Source: Methylococcaceae bacterium
GTDB taxonomy: Bacteria; Pseudomonadota; Gammaproteobacteria; Methylococcales; Methylococcaceae
Assembly (NCBI GenBank): GCA_012026715.1
Contig: VEPB01000148.1
Coordinates: 1 to 11,932 of the forward strand
Direction: 5' to 3'
DNA length: 11,932 bases
Under the pieces are notes generated by a model. That model saw nothing but the letters and a program-made list of their open reading frames with translations. It was not told the DNA's origin and ran no database searches. Positions 6,866 to 11,932 of the stretch are shown piece by piece. The position numbers were made by a program, and so were the translations under genes. How positions within the stretch are numbered: the first letter of the stretch is position 1; each line of letters starts with the position of its first letter.

Positions 6866-7956
6866 TCCCCCGCCCCCCGGTTCTCCAGCCTGGCCCGCGA
6901 GCGTGCGATGGCTTCGTGCAGCCGTTGCGCCAACACGTCGCGCGGCGGCAGTTCGGTCAAGTATTGGGCGACCCGGATGCTGGCGCGGTCCAGTTGCAGC
7001 AGTTCGATGCTTTCCTCTCCACCGTCGGCGCACAGGATCAGGCCCAGGGGCGGTTCCTCGCCGGCCTTGGCGTCATGCTTGGCCAACCAGCGCAGGTAAA
7101 GCTCCATCTGGCCCTTGTCGGCAGCCTTGAACTTGCCGAGCTTGAGTTCCACGGCCACCAAACGGCGCAGGTCGCGATGGTAGAAGAGCAGGTCGAGGTA
7201 GTGGTCATCGCCGTCGATCACCATGCGTTTCTGCCGGGCGACGAAACAGAAGCCGGCTCCCAGCTCGATCAGGAAGTTCTCGATGTCGCGCAGGATGGCG
7301 GACTCCAGGTCGCGTTCGCTATAGCCGTCGGCCAGGCCGAGAAAGTCCAGCACATAGGGGTCGCGAAACACCAGATCGGGGGTCATGGGGTCATGTTCGC
7401 GCAAGGCTTGCAATTCGGCATCGACCAGGACTTCGGGCTTCCTGGACAAGGCCGTACGCTCGTAAAGCATGCTATCGATTTTCTGGCGCAGGGTGCGTAC
7501 GCTCCAGCGTTCCAGGCGGCACATCTCGGCGTAGAACTCCCGCTGCATGGGCTTCTTGAGCGGGATAAGGGCAATGAAATGGGTCCAGCTCAATTGTCGT
7601 ATCAGTGATACGACAATTTGTTCGTCGGGAAACACTTCGGCGAACTGGATCATGCGTAGCAAGTTCTTCTCCGCAAAGCTGGGTCCATGCTCAACAGTCA
7701 ATTGTCTCGACAGCGTCGAGACAATTTGCTTCCCGTAAGCCGCGCGCTTCTCGCCGAGAATCTCCTGCCGGATACGCTGGCCGACGCGCCAGTAGAGCAG
7801 GGTCAGGCTGGCGTTGACGGCCGTTGCCGCGCTGGTGCGGGCTTCGGCGATCAGTTGGCGGATGTCGGCGGCCAAACCGTCGGCCGGCAGGCCCGGCACT
7901 TTGGCCTGCCGGGGCGGATTGCCGGATCCTGCTGCCTTCCGTGGTGTCTTGCTCAC
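6862..7956 (-). CDS. DUF1016 / YhcG-type PD-(D/E)XK nuclease-domain protein
   Basis: This 364-residue member of the YhcG (DUF1016) family is often found inside Type I restriction-modification loci; its exact role there is not established. The N-terminal helical DUF1016 domain (about 28-175) contains LLYWRVGQRI, IVSTLSRQLT (78-87), FAEVFPDEQIVVSLIRQLSWTHF (105-127 region), REFYAEMCRLERWS and SMLYERTALS. The C-terminal nuclease domain (about 195-320) has FRDPYVLDFLGL, E218 in a helix, D255 (HYLDLLFYH), E270-L-K272 (VAVELKLG) and Q283 (GQMELYLRWL), so the catalytic set is complete. I chose the GTG at 7956-7954 because it overlaps the hsdM stop as GTGA; an upstream open frame to 8382 lies inside hsdM and has a low-complexity, Arg/Pro/Gln-rich translation. 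The stop overlaps the hsdS start in the same way. The two segments coding QIV..L.RQL are near-perfect DNA palindromes (listed separately). Confidence 0.93.
   Translation of the reverse strand: MSKTPRKAAGSGNPPRQAKVPGLPADGLAADIRQLIAEARTSAATAVNASLTLLYWRVGQRIRQEILGEKRAAYGKQIVSTLSRQLTVEHGPSFAEKNLLRMIQFAEVFPDEQIVVSLIRQLSWTHFIALIPLKKPMQREFYAEMCRLERWSVRTLRQKIDSMLYERTALSRKPEVLVDAELQALREHDPMTPDLVFRDPYVLDFLGLADGYSERDLESAILRDIENFLIELGAGFCFVARQKRMVIDGDDHYLDLLFYHRDLRRLVAVELKLGKFKAADKGQMELYLRWLAKHDAKAGEEPPLGLILCADGGEESIELLQLDRASIRVAQYLTELPPRDVLAQRLHEAIARSRARLENRGAGE
7592..7618 (-). repeat. 27-base perfect palindrome inside the DUF1016 gene (copy B)
   Basis: Two 13-base arms, AATTGTCGTATCA and TGATACGACAATT, flank a single centre base. 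In the transcript they would form a stable stem with almost no loop, or a cruciform in DNA. The segment encodes residues Q113-L122 (QIVVSLIRQL), using ATA and CGA codons where the gene otherwise mostly uses ATC and CGC. It lies 108 bases (36 codons) from copy A in the same reading register. Confidence 0.9.
7700..7726 (-). repeat. 27-base palindrome inside the DUF1016 gene (copy A)
   Basis: Two 12-base arms, AATTGTCTCGAC and GTCGAGACAATT, flank a 3-base centre. Total length equals copy B. The outer seven bases of each arm (AATTGTC / GACAATT) are identical to copy B, while the inner bases differ but remain complementary within each copy. The segment encodes Q77-L86 (QIVSTLSRQL) and includes a rare-looking AGA arginine codon. 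Confidence 0.9.
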
Positions 7957-10340
7957 GCTTCGGTTCCGACGATCTTTTTCAGCAAGCCTTCGCTGCGCTC
8001 CTCCAGTTCGAGGATTTCCTTGCGGATTTCGTCCAGGCTGCGCAAGGGTTTGGGCCGGTGGAAGTGGCGGGCGAAGGAGATTTCGTAGCCGATTCGGGTG
8101 CTGTCGGCGTCGATCCAGGCATCGGGGGCGAAGGGCAGCACCTCGCGCTTGAAGAAGGCTTCGATGCCGCCGGCTTCCTTGAGCGGCACCTGTTCGGTGT
8201 CGCGCAGTTCGGGGTCGGCTTCGTAGGTGGTGAGCCGGACTTGCGGCTTGCGCCTGCCCTTGGCGGTCGTCTCGGTCGCCTCGCCGTAATAGTTGCCGTA
8301 GAGGGCTTCCCGCTCCGGATCGGTGGGCGGATCTTCCGCCCCGATCTTGGCGATCACCGGCGGGGCGTTTTCGTCGCGCCAACTGACGGCGCGCAGCAAG
8401 ATCTTCTTTTCCGAGGGGCCGAGCCGGATGGACAAATCCGCCAGCGCCGTCTCCACCTGCTCGCGGAACTGGTTGAAGTCGGGAAAGACCTCGGTGCCCA
8501 GAACGTCCGCGAGGCGCCGGGCGGTTTCAACCAAGCGGAGGTCGCGCTGCCAGGTGTCGGCGTCCAGCAGCTTGCGGCGGCGTTTTTCCGGCACCGCCCG
8601 GCGCCGTGGGGCGCTGTCCTCGTCCTCCTCGGCTTCCCGGTCGTCGCCCCGCAGCCATTGTTCCATCTCGGGCCGGATGCGGGCGAAGTCCCCGTAGAAG
8701 GCCTGGCCGAAAAGCTCATGGAGTTCGTGGCGCAGGGCCTCGTCGCCGCTGGCGAAACGCAGGGCCTCGATGCTGGCGCGCTTGAACTGGCTGCGCAGCC
8801 GCAGGGGACGCTCCACGGTGATCTTCCAGAAACCGAAGTCCTCGTTGTCGAAGACCTTGGAATGGTGGGTGTCTTCGGCGTGGTCGAAGGCTTCAAGGGT
8901 GGCGAGGATGCGGTCGATGTCTTCCGCGCCCAGTTCGCAGTTCTTTTTGCCGTAGTTGCGGCGCAGCGGCTGGAACCATTCGCTGGCGTCGATCAGTTGC
9001 ACCTTGCCGCGGCGGTGGCCGGCCTTGCGGTTGGCCAGCAGCCAGATGTAGGTGGCGATGCCGGTGTTGTAGAACATGTTGAGGGGCAGGGCGATGATGG
9101 CTTCCAGCCAGTCGTTTTCCAGCACCCAGCGGCGGATGTTGCTTTCGCCCTGGCCGGCGTCGCCGGTGAACAGCGCCGAGCCGTTGTGGACCAGCGCGAT
9201 GCGGCTGCCCAGCGCGGTCTTCTTCTTCATCTTGGCCAGCTTGTTCACCAGGAACATGAGCTGGCCGTCGGAGGAGCGGGTCACCAGCTTGAACTCGGGA
9301 TCGCCGGCATGATCCACCACGAAACGCGGGTCGGAGATGCCGCGCTTGCCTTCGCTGCCGCCCAGCCGGACCAGGTCGCTCTTCCAGCTCTTGCCGTAGG
9401 GGGGATTGGAGAGCATGAAGTCGAATTCGTGGCGGGGAAACCGGTCGTTGCCGAGGGTGGACATGTCGACGCCGCCGACGATGTGGTCCGCCTTCATGCC
9501 TTCGCCCTTGATCAAGAGGTCCGCCTTGCAGATGGCGTAGGTTTCCGGATTGATCTCCTGGCCGTAGAGATGGATGGAGACCTGCTTGCCGTGGGCTTCG
9601 GCCAGCCGGTAGAGCTCTTCCTCGGCTACGGTGAGCATGCCGCCGGTGCCGCAGGCGCCGTCGTAGAGCAGATAGGTGCCCGATTCGATGCGGTCGGCGA
9701 CCGGCACGAACATGAGCTTGGCCATGAGCCGGACCACGTCCCGCGGCGTGAAGTGTTCCCCGGCTTCCTCGTTGTTTTCCTCGTTGAAGCGGCGGATCAG
9801 TTCTTCGAACACCGTGCCCATGGCATGGTTGTCCAGGCCGGGCAGGACGATGTGTCCCTCGGCATCGCGCACCGGCTCCGGCGACAGGTTGATGCCGGGG
9901 TCGAGGAACTTCTCCACCAGAAAACCCAGGATATTGGCTTCGGCCAACTTCGGGATCTGGTTGCGGAAATTGAACTTGTCGAGAATCTCGCGGACATTCT
10001 CGGAGAAGCCGTTCAGGTAAGCCTCGAAGTTCTGCTTGTGCTGCTGCGGCGTGGCGGCCGACTTCAGATCGCGCAGAGTGAACGGGGAGATGTTGTAGAA
10101 CGCCTGGTTGGTGGCGCCGAGCAGGCCGATTTCCTTGTTGGCGATACCGGCGTCGTCCAGCCTCTCGCTGAGCTCCCTGACCCGCTGCTTGGTCGGTTCC
10201 AGAGCCGCATCGAGACGCCGCAACACCGTCATCGGCAGGATGACATCCCGGTATTTGCCGCGGGAATAGATATCGCGGAGCAGGTCGTCCGCGATGTTCC
10301 AGATGAAATCTTGAATGCGCCGAAGCTCAGCGGGTTCCAT
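7953..10340 (-). CDS. hsdM: Type I N6-adenine methyltransferase subunit (HsdM)
   Basis: HsdM methylates adenine in the site chosen by HsdS, using S-adenosylmethionine, and is required for both modification and restriction. The protein has 795 residues. An N-terminal helical domain (about 5-170: IWNIADDLLRD, GKYRDVILPMTVLRRLD) precedes the Rossmann methylase core with GEHFTPRDVV (194-203), the cofactor motif DGACGTGG (227-234) and the catalytic NPPYG (312-316). An acidic then basic linker (about 583-605, EEDEDSAPRRR) leads to a C-terminal extension of nearly 200 residues that shorter HsdM proteins (about 500-530) lack. The last stretch (RSLDEIRKEILELEERSEGLLKKI) looks like a coiled coil that could pack on HsdS. 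The ATG at 10340-10338 is the only start, because an in-frame stop lies at 10352-10350; its ribosome site is weak. It is the first gene of the island operon, and its stop overlaps the next start as GTGA. Confidence 0.97.
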   Translation of the reverse strand: MEPAELRRIQDFIWNIADDLLRDIYSRGKYRDVILPMTVLRRLDAALEPTKQRVRELSERLDDAGIANKEIGLLGATNQAFYNISPFTLRDLKSAATPQQHKQNFEAYLNGFSENVREILDKFNFRNQIPKLAEANILGFLVEKFLDPGINLSPEPVRDAEGHIVLPGLDNHAMGTVFEELIRRFNEENNEEAGEHFTPRDVVRLMAKLMFVPVADRIESGTYLLYDGACGTGGMLTVAEEELYRLAEAHGKQVSIHLYGQEINPETYAICKADLLIKGEGMKADHIVGGVDMSTLGNDRFPRHEFDFMLSNPPYGKSWKSDLVRLGGSEGKRGISDPRFVVDHAGDPEFKLVTRSSDGQLMFLVNKLAKMKKKTALGSRIALVHNGSALFTGDAGQGESNIRRWVLENDWLEAIIALPLNMFYNTGIATYIWLLANRKAGHRRGKVQLIDASEWFQPLRRNYGKKNCELGAEDIDRILATLEAFDHAEDTHHSKVFDNEDFGFWKITVERPLRLRSQFKRASIEALRFASGDEALRHELHELFGQAFYGDFARIRPEMEQWLRGDDREAEEDEDSAPRRRAVPEKRRRKLLDADTWQRDLRLVETARRLADVLGTEVFPDFNQFREQVETALADLSIRLGPSEKKILLRAVSWRDENAPPVIAKIGAEDPPTDPEREALYGNYYGEATETTAKGRRKPQVRLTTYEADPELRDTEQVPLKEAGGIEAFFKREVLPFAPDAWIDADSTRIGYEISFARHFHRPKPLRSLDEIRKEILELEERSEGLLKKIVGTEA

Positions 10341-10522
10341 GGGAATGGGCTAGGTGTAAGTATTCGATGGGTAATTTTCTCAGGGGCGCAGGCTGGAATG
10401 CCGCAGGGAATTCCGACATGGCTCAACGATCACTCGAATGCGCAGAAACTCCTTCCCGCATGCCATCTTGTCCTTTCGGAAAGTCTAAACAAACTATCTC
10501 GTCCACGGGTCCGCGAACCCAC

Positions 10523-10552
10523 ATTCAAATCAGCCGTCGCGCAGCGACTCCT
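10523..10552 (-). repeat. REP-like hairpin repeat, right copy
   Basis: On the minus strand this reads AGGAGTCGCTGCGCGA then CGGCTGATTTGAAT, with a GGAG tetranucleotide and the hairpin GTCGC-TGC-GCGAC. It is the inverted partner of 904-932: identical for 16 bases, then one G/A difference and one extra base within a 30-base match. The two copies face away from each other at the two ends of the restriction-modification island, like terminal inverted repeats 9.6 kb apart. No target-site duplication is visible outside them. Confidence 0.6.
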
Positions 10553-10587
10553 CTTCGAAAACCAACCCACAAATCCGACAAAACCGC

Positions 10588-10665
10588 GAGCGTTGGGTTA
10601 CGGTGCGCTCAAATGCATTCCGAACCGGAAGAAACAAACCAACGCGCACCTAACCCAACCTACGA
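10588..10665. repeat. GTTGGGTTA-type imperfect inverted repeat (MITE-like)
   Basis: The arms GTTGGGTTACGGTGCGC (10592-10608) and GCGCACCTAACCCAAC (10644-10659) are complementary apart from a one-base bulge and are separated by 35 bases. The outer end reads CGTAGGTTGGGTTA on the minus strand. From memory, GTAGGTTGGGTTA palindromes occur as dispersed intergenic repeats in many bacteria; that assignment is recall, not a search. It ends 22 bases after the ruvA stop, so its RNA hairpin could also act as the 3' end of the ruvCA transcript. Confidence 0.6.
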
Positions 10666-10687
10666 AATCAACCCTAGGTGCCCACGG

Positions 10688-11290
10688 TCACTTCTTATCC
10701 GCCCCCTGCAACGCCAATCGAATCAAATCCTCGCTGGATTTACCAGCCGCCGGGATGCGCTTGATCATCGCGGCCGCATCCAGCGGTTTGAATCCCAGGG
10801 CGACCAGAGCACTGACGGCTTCCTGTGCAGGCGATTCTTCGCCACCCGGCAAATCCGGATCCGGAGCAGCGGTATCGCCGCCTTCGACCGCCGGCAACCG
10901 GTCGCGCAACTCGATCACCAGACGCTCGGCGGTCTTCTTGCCGATACCAGGGAGGCGCACCAGCCGGGCGGTGTTGTTGGCCCGTACGCAACGATTGAAT
11001 TCGTCGACACCGATACCGGAGAGCACGCCCAGCGCCAGCTTGGCGCCGACGCCGGTGACCTTGATGAGCGTGCGGAACAGGCTGCGCTCGGCTTCGGTGA
11101 GGAAGCCGTAGAGGCTGTGGGCATCTTCCCGGACCGCCAGGTGGGTGTGCAGGGTCAGCGCCTCGCCCACTGCCGGCAGCTTGAAGAAGGTGGACATGGG
11201 TACGTCCACCTCATAGCCCACTCCGCCCACGTCCAGCACCAGGGACGGGGCCTTCTTCGCCACCAGGGTGCCGCGCAGGAAGCCGATCAC
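10688..11290 (-). CDS. ruvA: RuvA, Holliday-junction DNA-binding subunit
   Basis: RuvA binds the four-way junction as a tetramer and loads RuvB for branch migration. The protein has 200 residues, close to E. coli RuvA (203). Domain I (about 1-63: IGFLRGTLVAKK, LVLDVGGVGYEVDVP) is the OB-fold. Domain II carries two helix-hairpin-helix motifs, LIKVTGVGAKLALGVLSGI and LPGIGKKTAERLVIELRD. The acidic linker (EGGDTAAPDPDLPGGEE) leads to domain III (QEAVSALVALGFKPLDAAAMI), which contacts RuvB. The GTG at 11290-11288 aligns with the conserved family start and overlaps the ruvC stop as GTGA; an earlier in-frame ATG at 11356 would extend 22 non-conserved residues into ruvC. Instead of running into ruvB, the gene is followed by repeats and a restriction-modification operon. 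Confidence 0.97.
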   Translation of the reverse strand: MIGFLRGTLVAKKAPSLVLDVGGVGYEVDVPMSTFFKLPAVGEALTLHTHLAVREDAHSLYGFLTEAERSLFRTLIKVTGVGAKLALGVLSGIGVDEFNRCVRANNTARLVRLPGIGKKTAERLVIELRDRLPAVEGGDTAAPDPDLPGGEESPAQEAVSALVALGFKPLDAAAMIKRIPAAGKSSEDLIRLALQGADKK

Positions 11291-11799
11291 CGCCGGCCGC
11301 CTGCCGCGGTCATGCGGCTGATCCGATTCAGGGTCTGCTGGGTATGGATGTGGCACAGGGCTACGCCGAGGGCGTCGCCGGCATCGGCCTGGAGGTCGTC
11401 GGTGAGTTTCAGCAAGACTTTCACCATGTGCTGCACCTGCTGCTTGTCGGCGCTGCCCTTGCCCACCAGGGCCTGCTTGACGGCGCGGGCGGCGTATTCG
11501 TAGACCGGTAGGCCCGCCGCCAGCACCCCGCAGATGGCGGCACCGCGGGCCTGCCCGAGCTTGAGGGCAGAGTCGGCGTTCTTGTGCACGAACACCTGTT
11601 CGATGGCCAAAACGTCGGGACGGTATTGGCGGACGACGGCGTGGACGCCGTCATAGATCTGCTTGAGCCGGTCGGGGAAGTTGTCGGATTCGGTGCGGAT
11701 GCAGCCGCAGTCCACCAGCACCGCGTCGCGCCCGCCCTCGTCCACCAGCCCGTAGCCGGTGGAGCGGGAGCCGGGGTCGATGCCGAGGATGCGCGCCAT
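11287..11799 (-). CDS. ruvC: RuvC, Holliday-junction resolvase
   Basis: RuvC is a dimeric, Mg-dependent endonuclease that nicks Holliday junctions symmetrically after RuvAB branch migration. The protein has 170 residues, the usual length. The four catalytic acids match the family: D8 in ILGIDPG, E67 in LAIEQVF, and D139 and D142 in QADAGDALGVALCH (E. coli D7, E66, D138, D141). The helix with KQALVGKGSADKQQVQHMV is the conserved junction-contact region. The start ATG (11799-11797) lies 6 bases after the yebC stop, without a clear ribosome site, so coupling to yebC translation is likely. The stop overlaps the ruvA GTG, giving a tight yebC-ruvC-ruvA unit. Confidence 0.98.
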   Translation of the reverse strand: MARILGIDPGSRSTGYGLVDEGGRDAVLVDCGCIRTESDNFPDRLKQIYDGVHAVVRQYRPDVLAIEQVFVHKNADSALKLGQARGAAICGVLAAGLPVYEYAARAVKQALVGKGSADKQQVQHMVKVLLKLTDDLQADAGDALGVALCHIHTQQTLNRISRMTAAGGRR

Positions 11800-11805
11800 G
11801 GGGGG

Positions 11806-11932
11806 CTAGGAGATTTTTTCGAGGATCTCCTCACTGATGTCGGCATTGGAATAGACATTCTGGACGTCGTCCAGATCTTCCAGCCGTTCCAGCAGGCGGA
11901 TCATTTTCTCGGCGTCGTCGGCGCCCAGGGAG
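11806..11932 (-). CDS. yebC: YebC/TACO1-family protein, C-terminal end only
   Basis: Only the last 41 residues before the TAG at 11808-11806 are in the window; the rest lies beyond the right edge. The visible end contains KMIRLLERLEDLDDVQNVYSN, a stretch characteristic of the C-terminal domain of YebC proteins (about 245 residues in full). The family has been described as transcription regulators and as factors helping ribosomes through difficult proline-rich stretches. Placement directly upstream of ruvC is the standard gammaproteobacterial arrangement. Confidence 0.93.
   Translation of the reverse strand, partial: SLGADDAEKMIRLLERLEDLDDVQNVYSNADISEEILEKIS

Larger units (their letters stand above)
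10341..10687. other. Intergenic region between ruvA and hsdM: island margin and probable hsd promoter region
   Basis: This 347-base non-coding gap looks less GC-rich than the genes around it. It contains the right REP-like repeat (10523-10552), the GTTGGGTTA inverted repeat (10588-10665), and about 180 bases nearest hsdM that should hold the promoter of the restriction-modification operon. I could not find a convincing -35/-10 pair there on the minus strand. A 28-codon minus-strand micro-ORF (10466-10380, preceded by AAAGGA) is present, but nothing else supports it as a gene. No helix-turn-helix controller gene or C-box-like direct repeat was seen. Confidence 0.5.

Noticed and set aside
6866..7033. 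56-codon N-terminal extension of HsdS
   Set aside because: It overlaps the DUF1016 coding region and reads as Arg/Gly/Ala-rich noise. The GTG at 6865 has a G-rich ribosome site and GTGA overlap.
6104..7099. 331-codon plus-strand open frame opposite hsdS
   Set aside because: It is antisense to hsdS and the DUF1016 gene with no domain signature. It ends inside the lower-GC second recognition domain, as expected if base composition is keeping the frame open.
7592..7726. The DUF1016 palindromes as mobile palindromic insertions (as in Rickettsia palindromic elements)
   Set aside because: They encode the conserved DUF1016 motif itself, in register and at the expected position in both cases, so nothing has been added to the protein.
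7957..8382. 142-codon N-terminal extension of the DUF1016 protein
   Set aside because: It would overlap the hsdM coding end by more than 400 bases and reads as Arg/Gln/Pro-rich noise. The GTG at 7956 gives the family-length protein and a GTGA coupling.
7824..11111. A 1095-codon open frame on the plus strand
   Set aside because: It is antisense to the DUF1016 gene, hsdM and ruvA and crosses an intergenic repeat region. It has no recognisable domain or ribosome site, so it is a composition-driven shadow.
1..11932. CRISPR array, tRNA, rRNA or integrase gene
   Set aside because: No regularly spaced direct repeats, cloverleaf-like sequence or recombinase motifs were seen on either strand.

Overview
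The window is a GC-rich stretch (about 60-65% by eye) of a bacterial chromosome in which every supportable gene lies on the minus strand. Reading in the direction of transcription (right to left), the housekeeping order is yebC, ruvC, ruvA, then about 9.7 kb of restriction-modification genes, then ruvB. The order yebC-ruvC-ruvA-ruvB is typical of Gammaproteobacteria, and RuvB, RuvC and YebC read like gammaproteobacterial proteins. A GC-rich gammaproteobacterium is therefore the best guess. The sequence does not fix the genus.

Housekeeping part: the C-terminal end of a YebC-family protein (11806-11932, cut by the right edge), ruvC (11287-11799), ruvA (10688-11290, GTG start overlapping the ruvC stop) and most of ruvB (1-846, cut by the left edge). 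RuvA and RuvB form the Holliday-junction branch-migration motor and RuvC is the resolvase. ruvA and ruvB are normally adjacent, but here they are separated by 9.8 kb.

Inserted part: hsdM (7953-10340), a DUF1016/YhcG-type PD-(D/E)XK nuclease gene (6862-7956), hsdS (5438-6865), hsdR (1972-5460), a second protein with a PD-(D/E)XK-like signature (1379-1975), and a small protein with a predicted SH3-like barrel (954-1283). The first five genes overlap end to end, mostly by 4 bases (GTGA), so they look like one translationally coupled operon encoding a complete Type I restriction-modification system plus two accessory nuclease candidates. HsdM and HsdS would make the methyltransferase, and HsdR adds ATP-driven translocation and cleavage. 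The small last gene has its own candidate promoter.

Edges and non-coding DNA: 347 bases between ruvA and hsdM hold an imperfect inverted repeat of about 80 bases (GTTGGGTTA type) and a REP-like hairpin repeat. A second copy of the REP-like repeat, in inverted orientation, lies at the other edge of the island upstream of ruvB. The pair frames the whole insertion.

Most notable observations: two 27-base palindromes inside the DUF1016 gene, with the same outer arms but different, internally compensated inner arms; the splitting of ruvA from ruvB by the defence island; the inverted REP-like pair at its margins; and a base-composition drop confined to the second target-recognition domain of hsdS, suggesting domain replacement.
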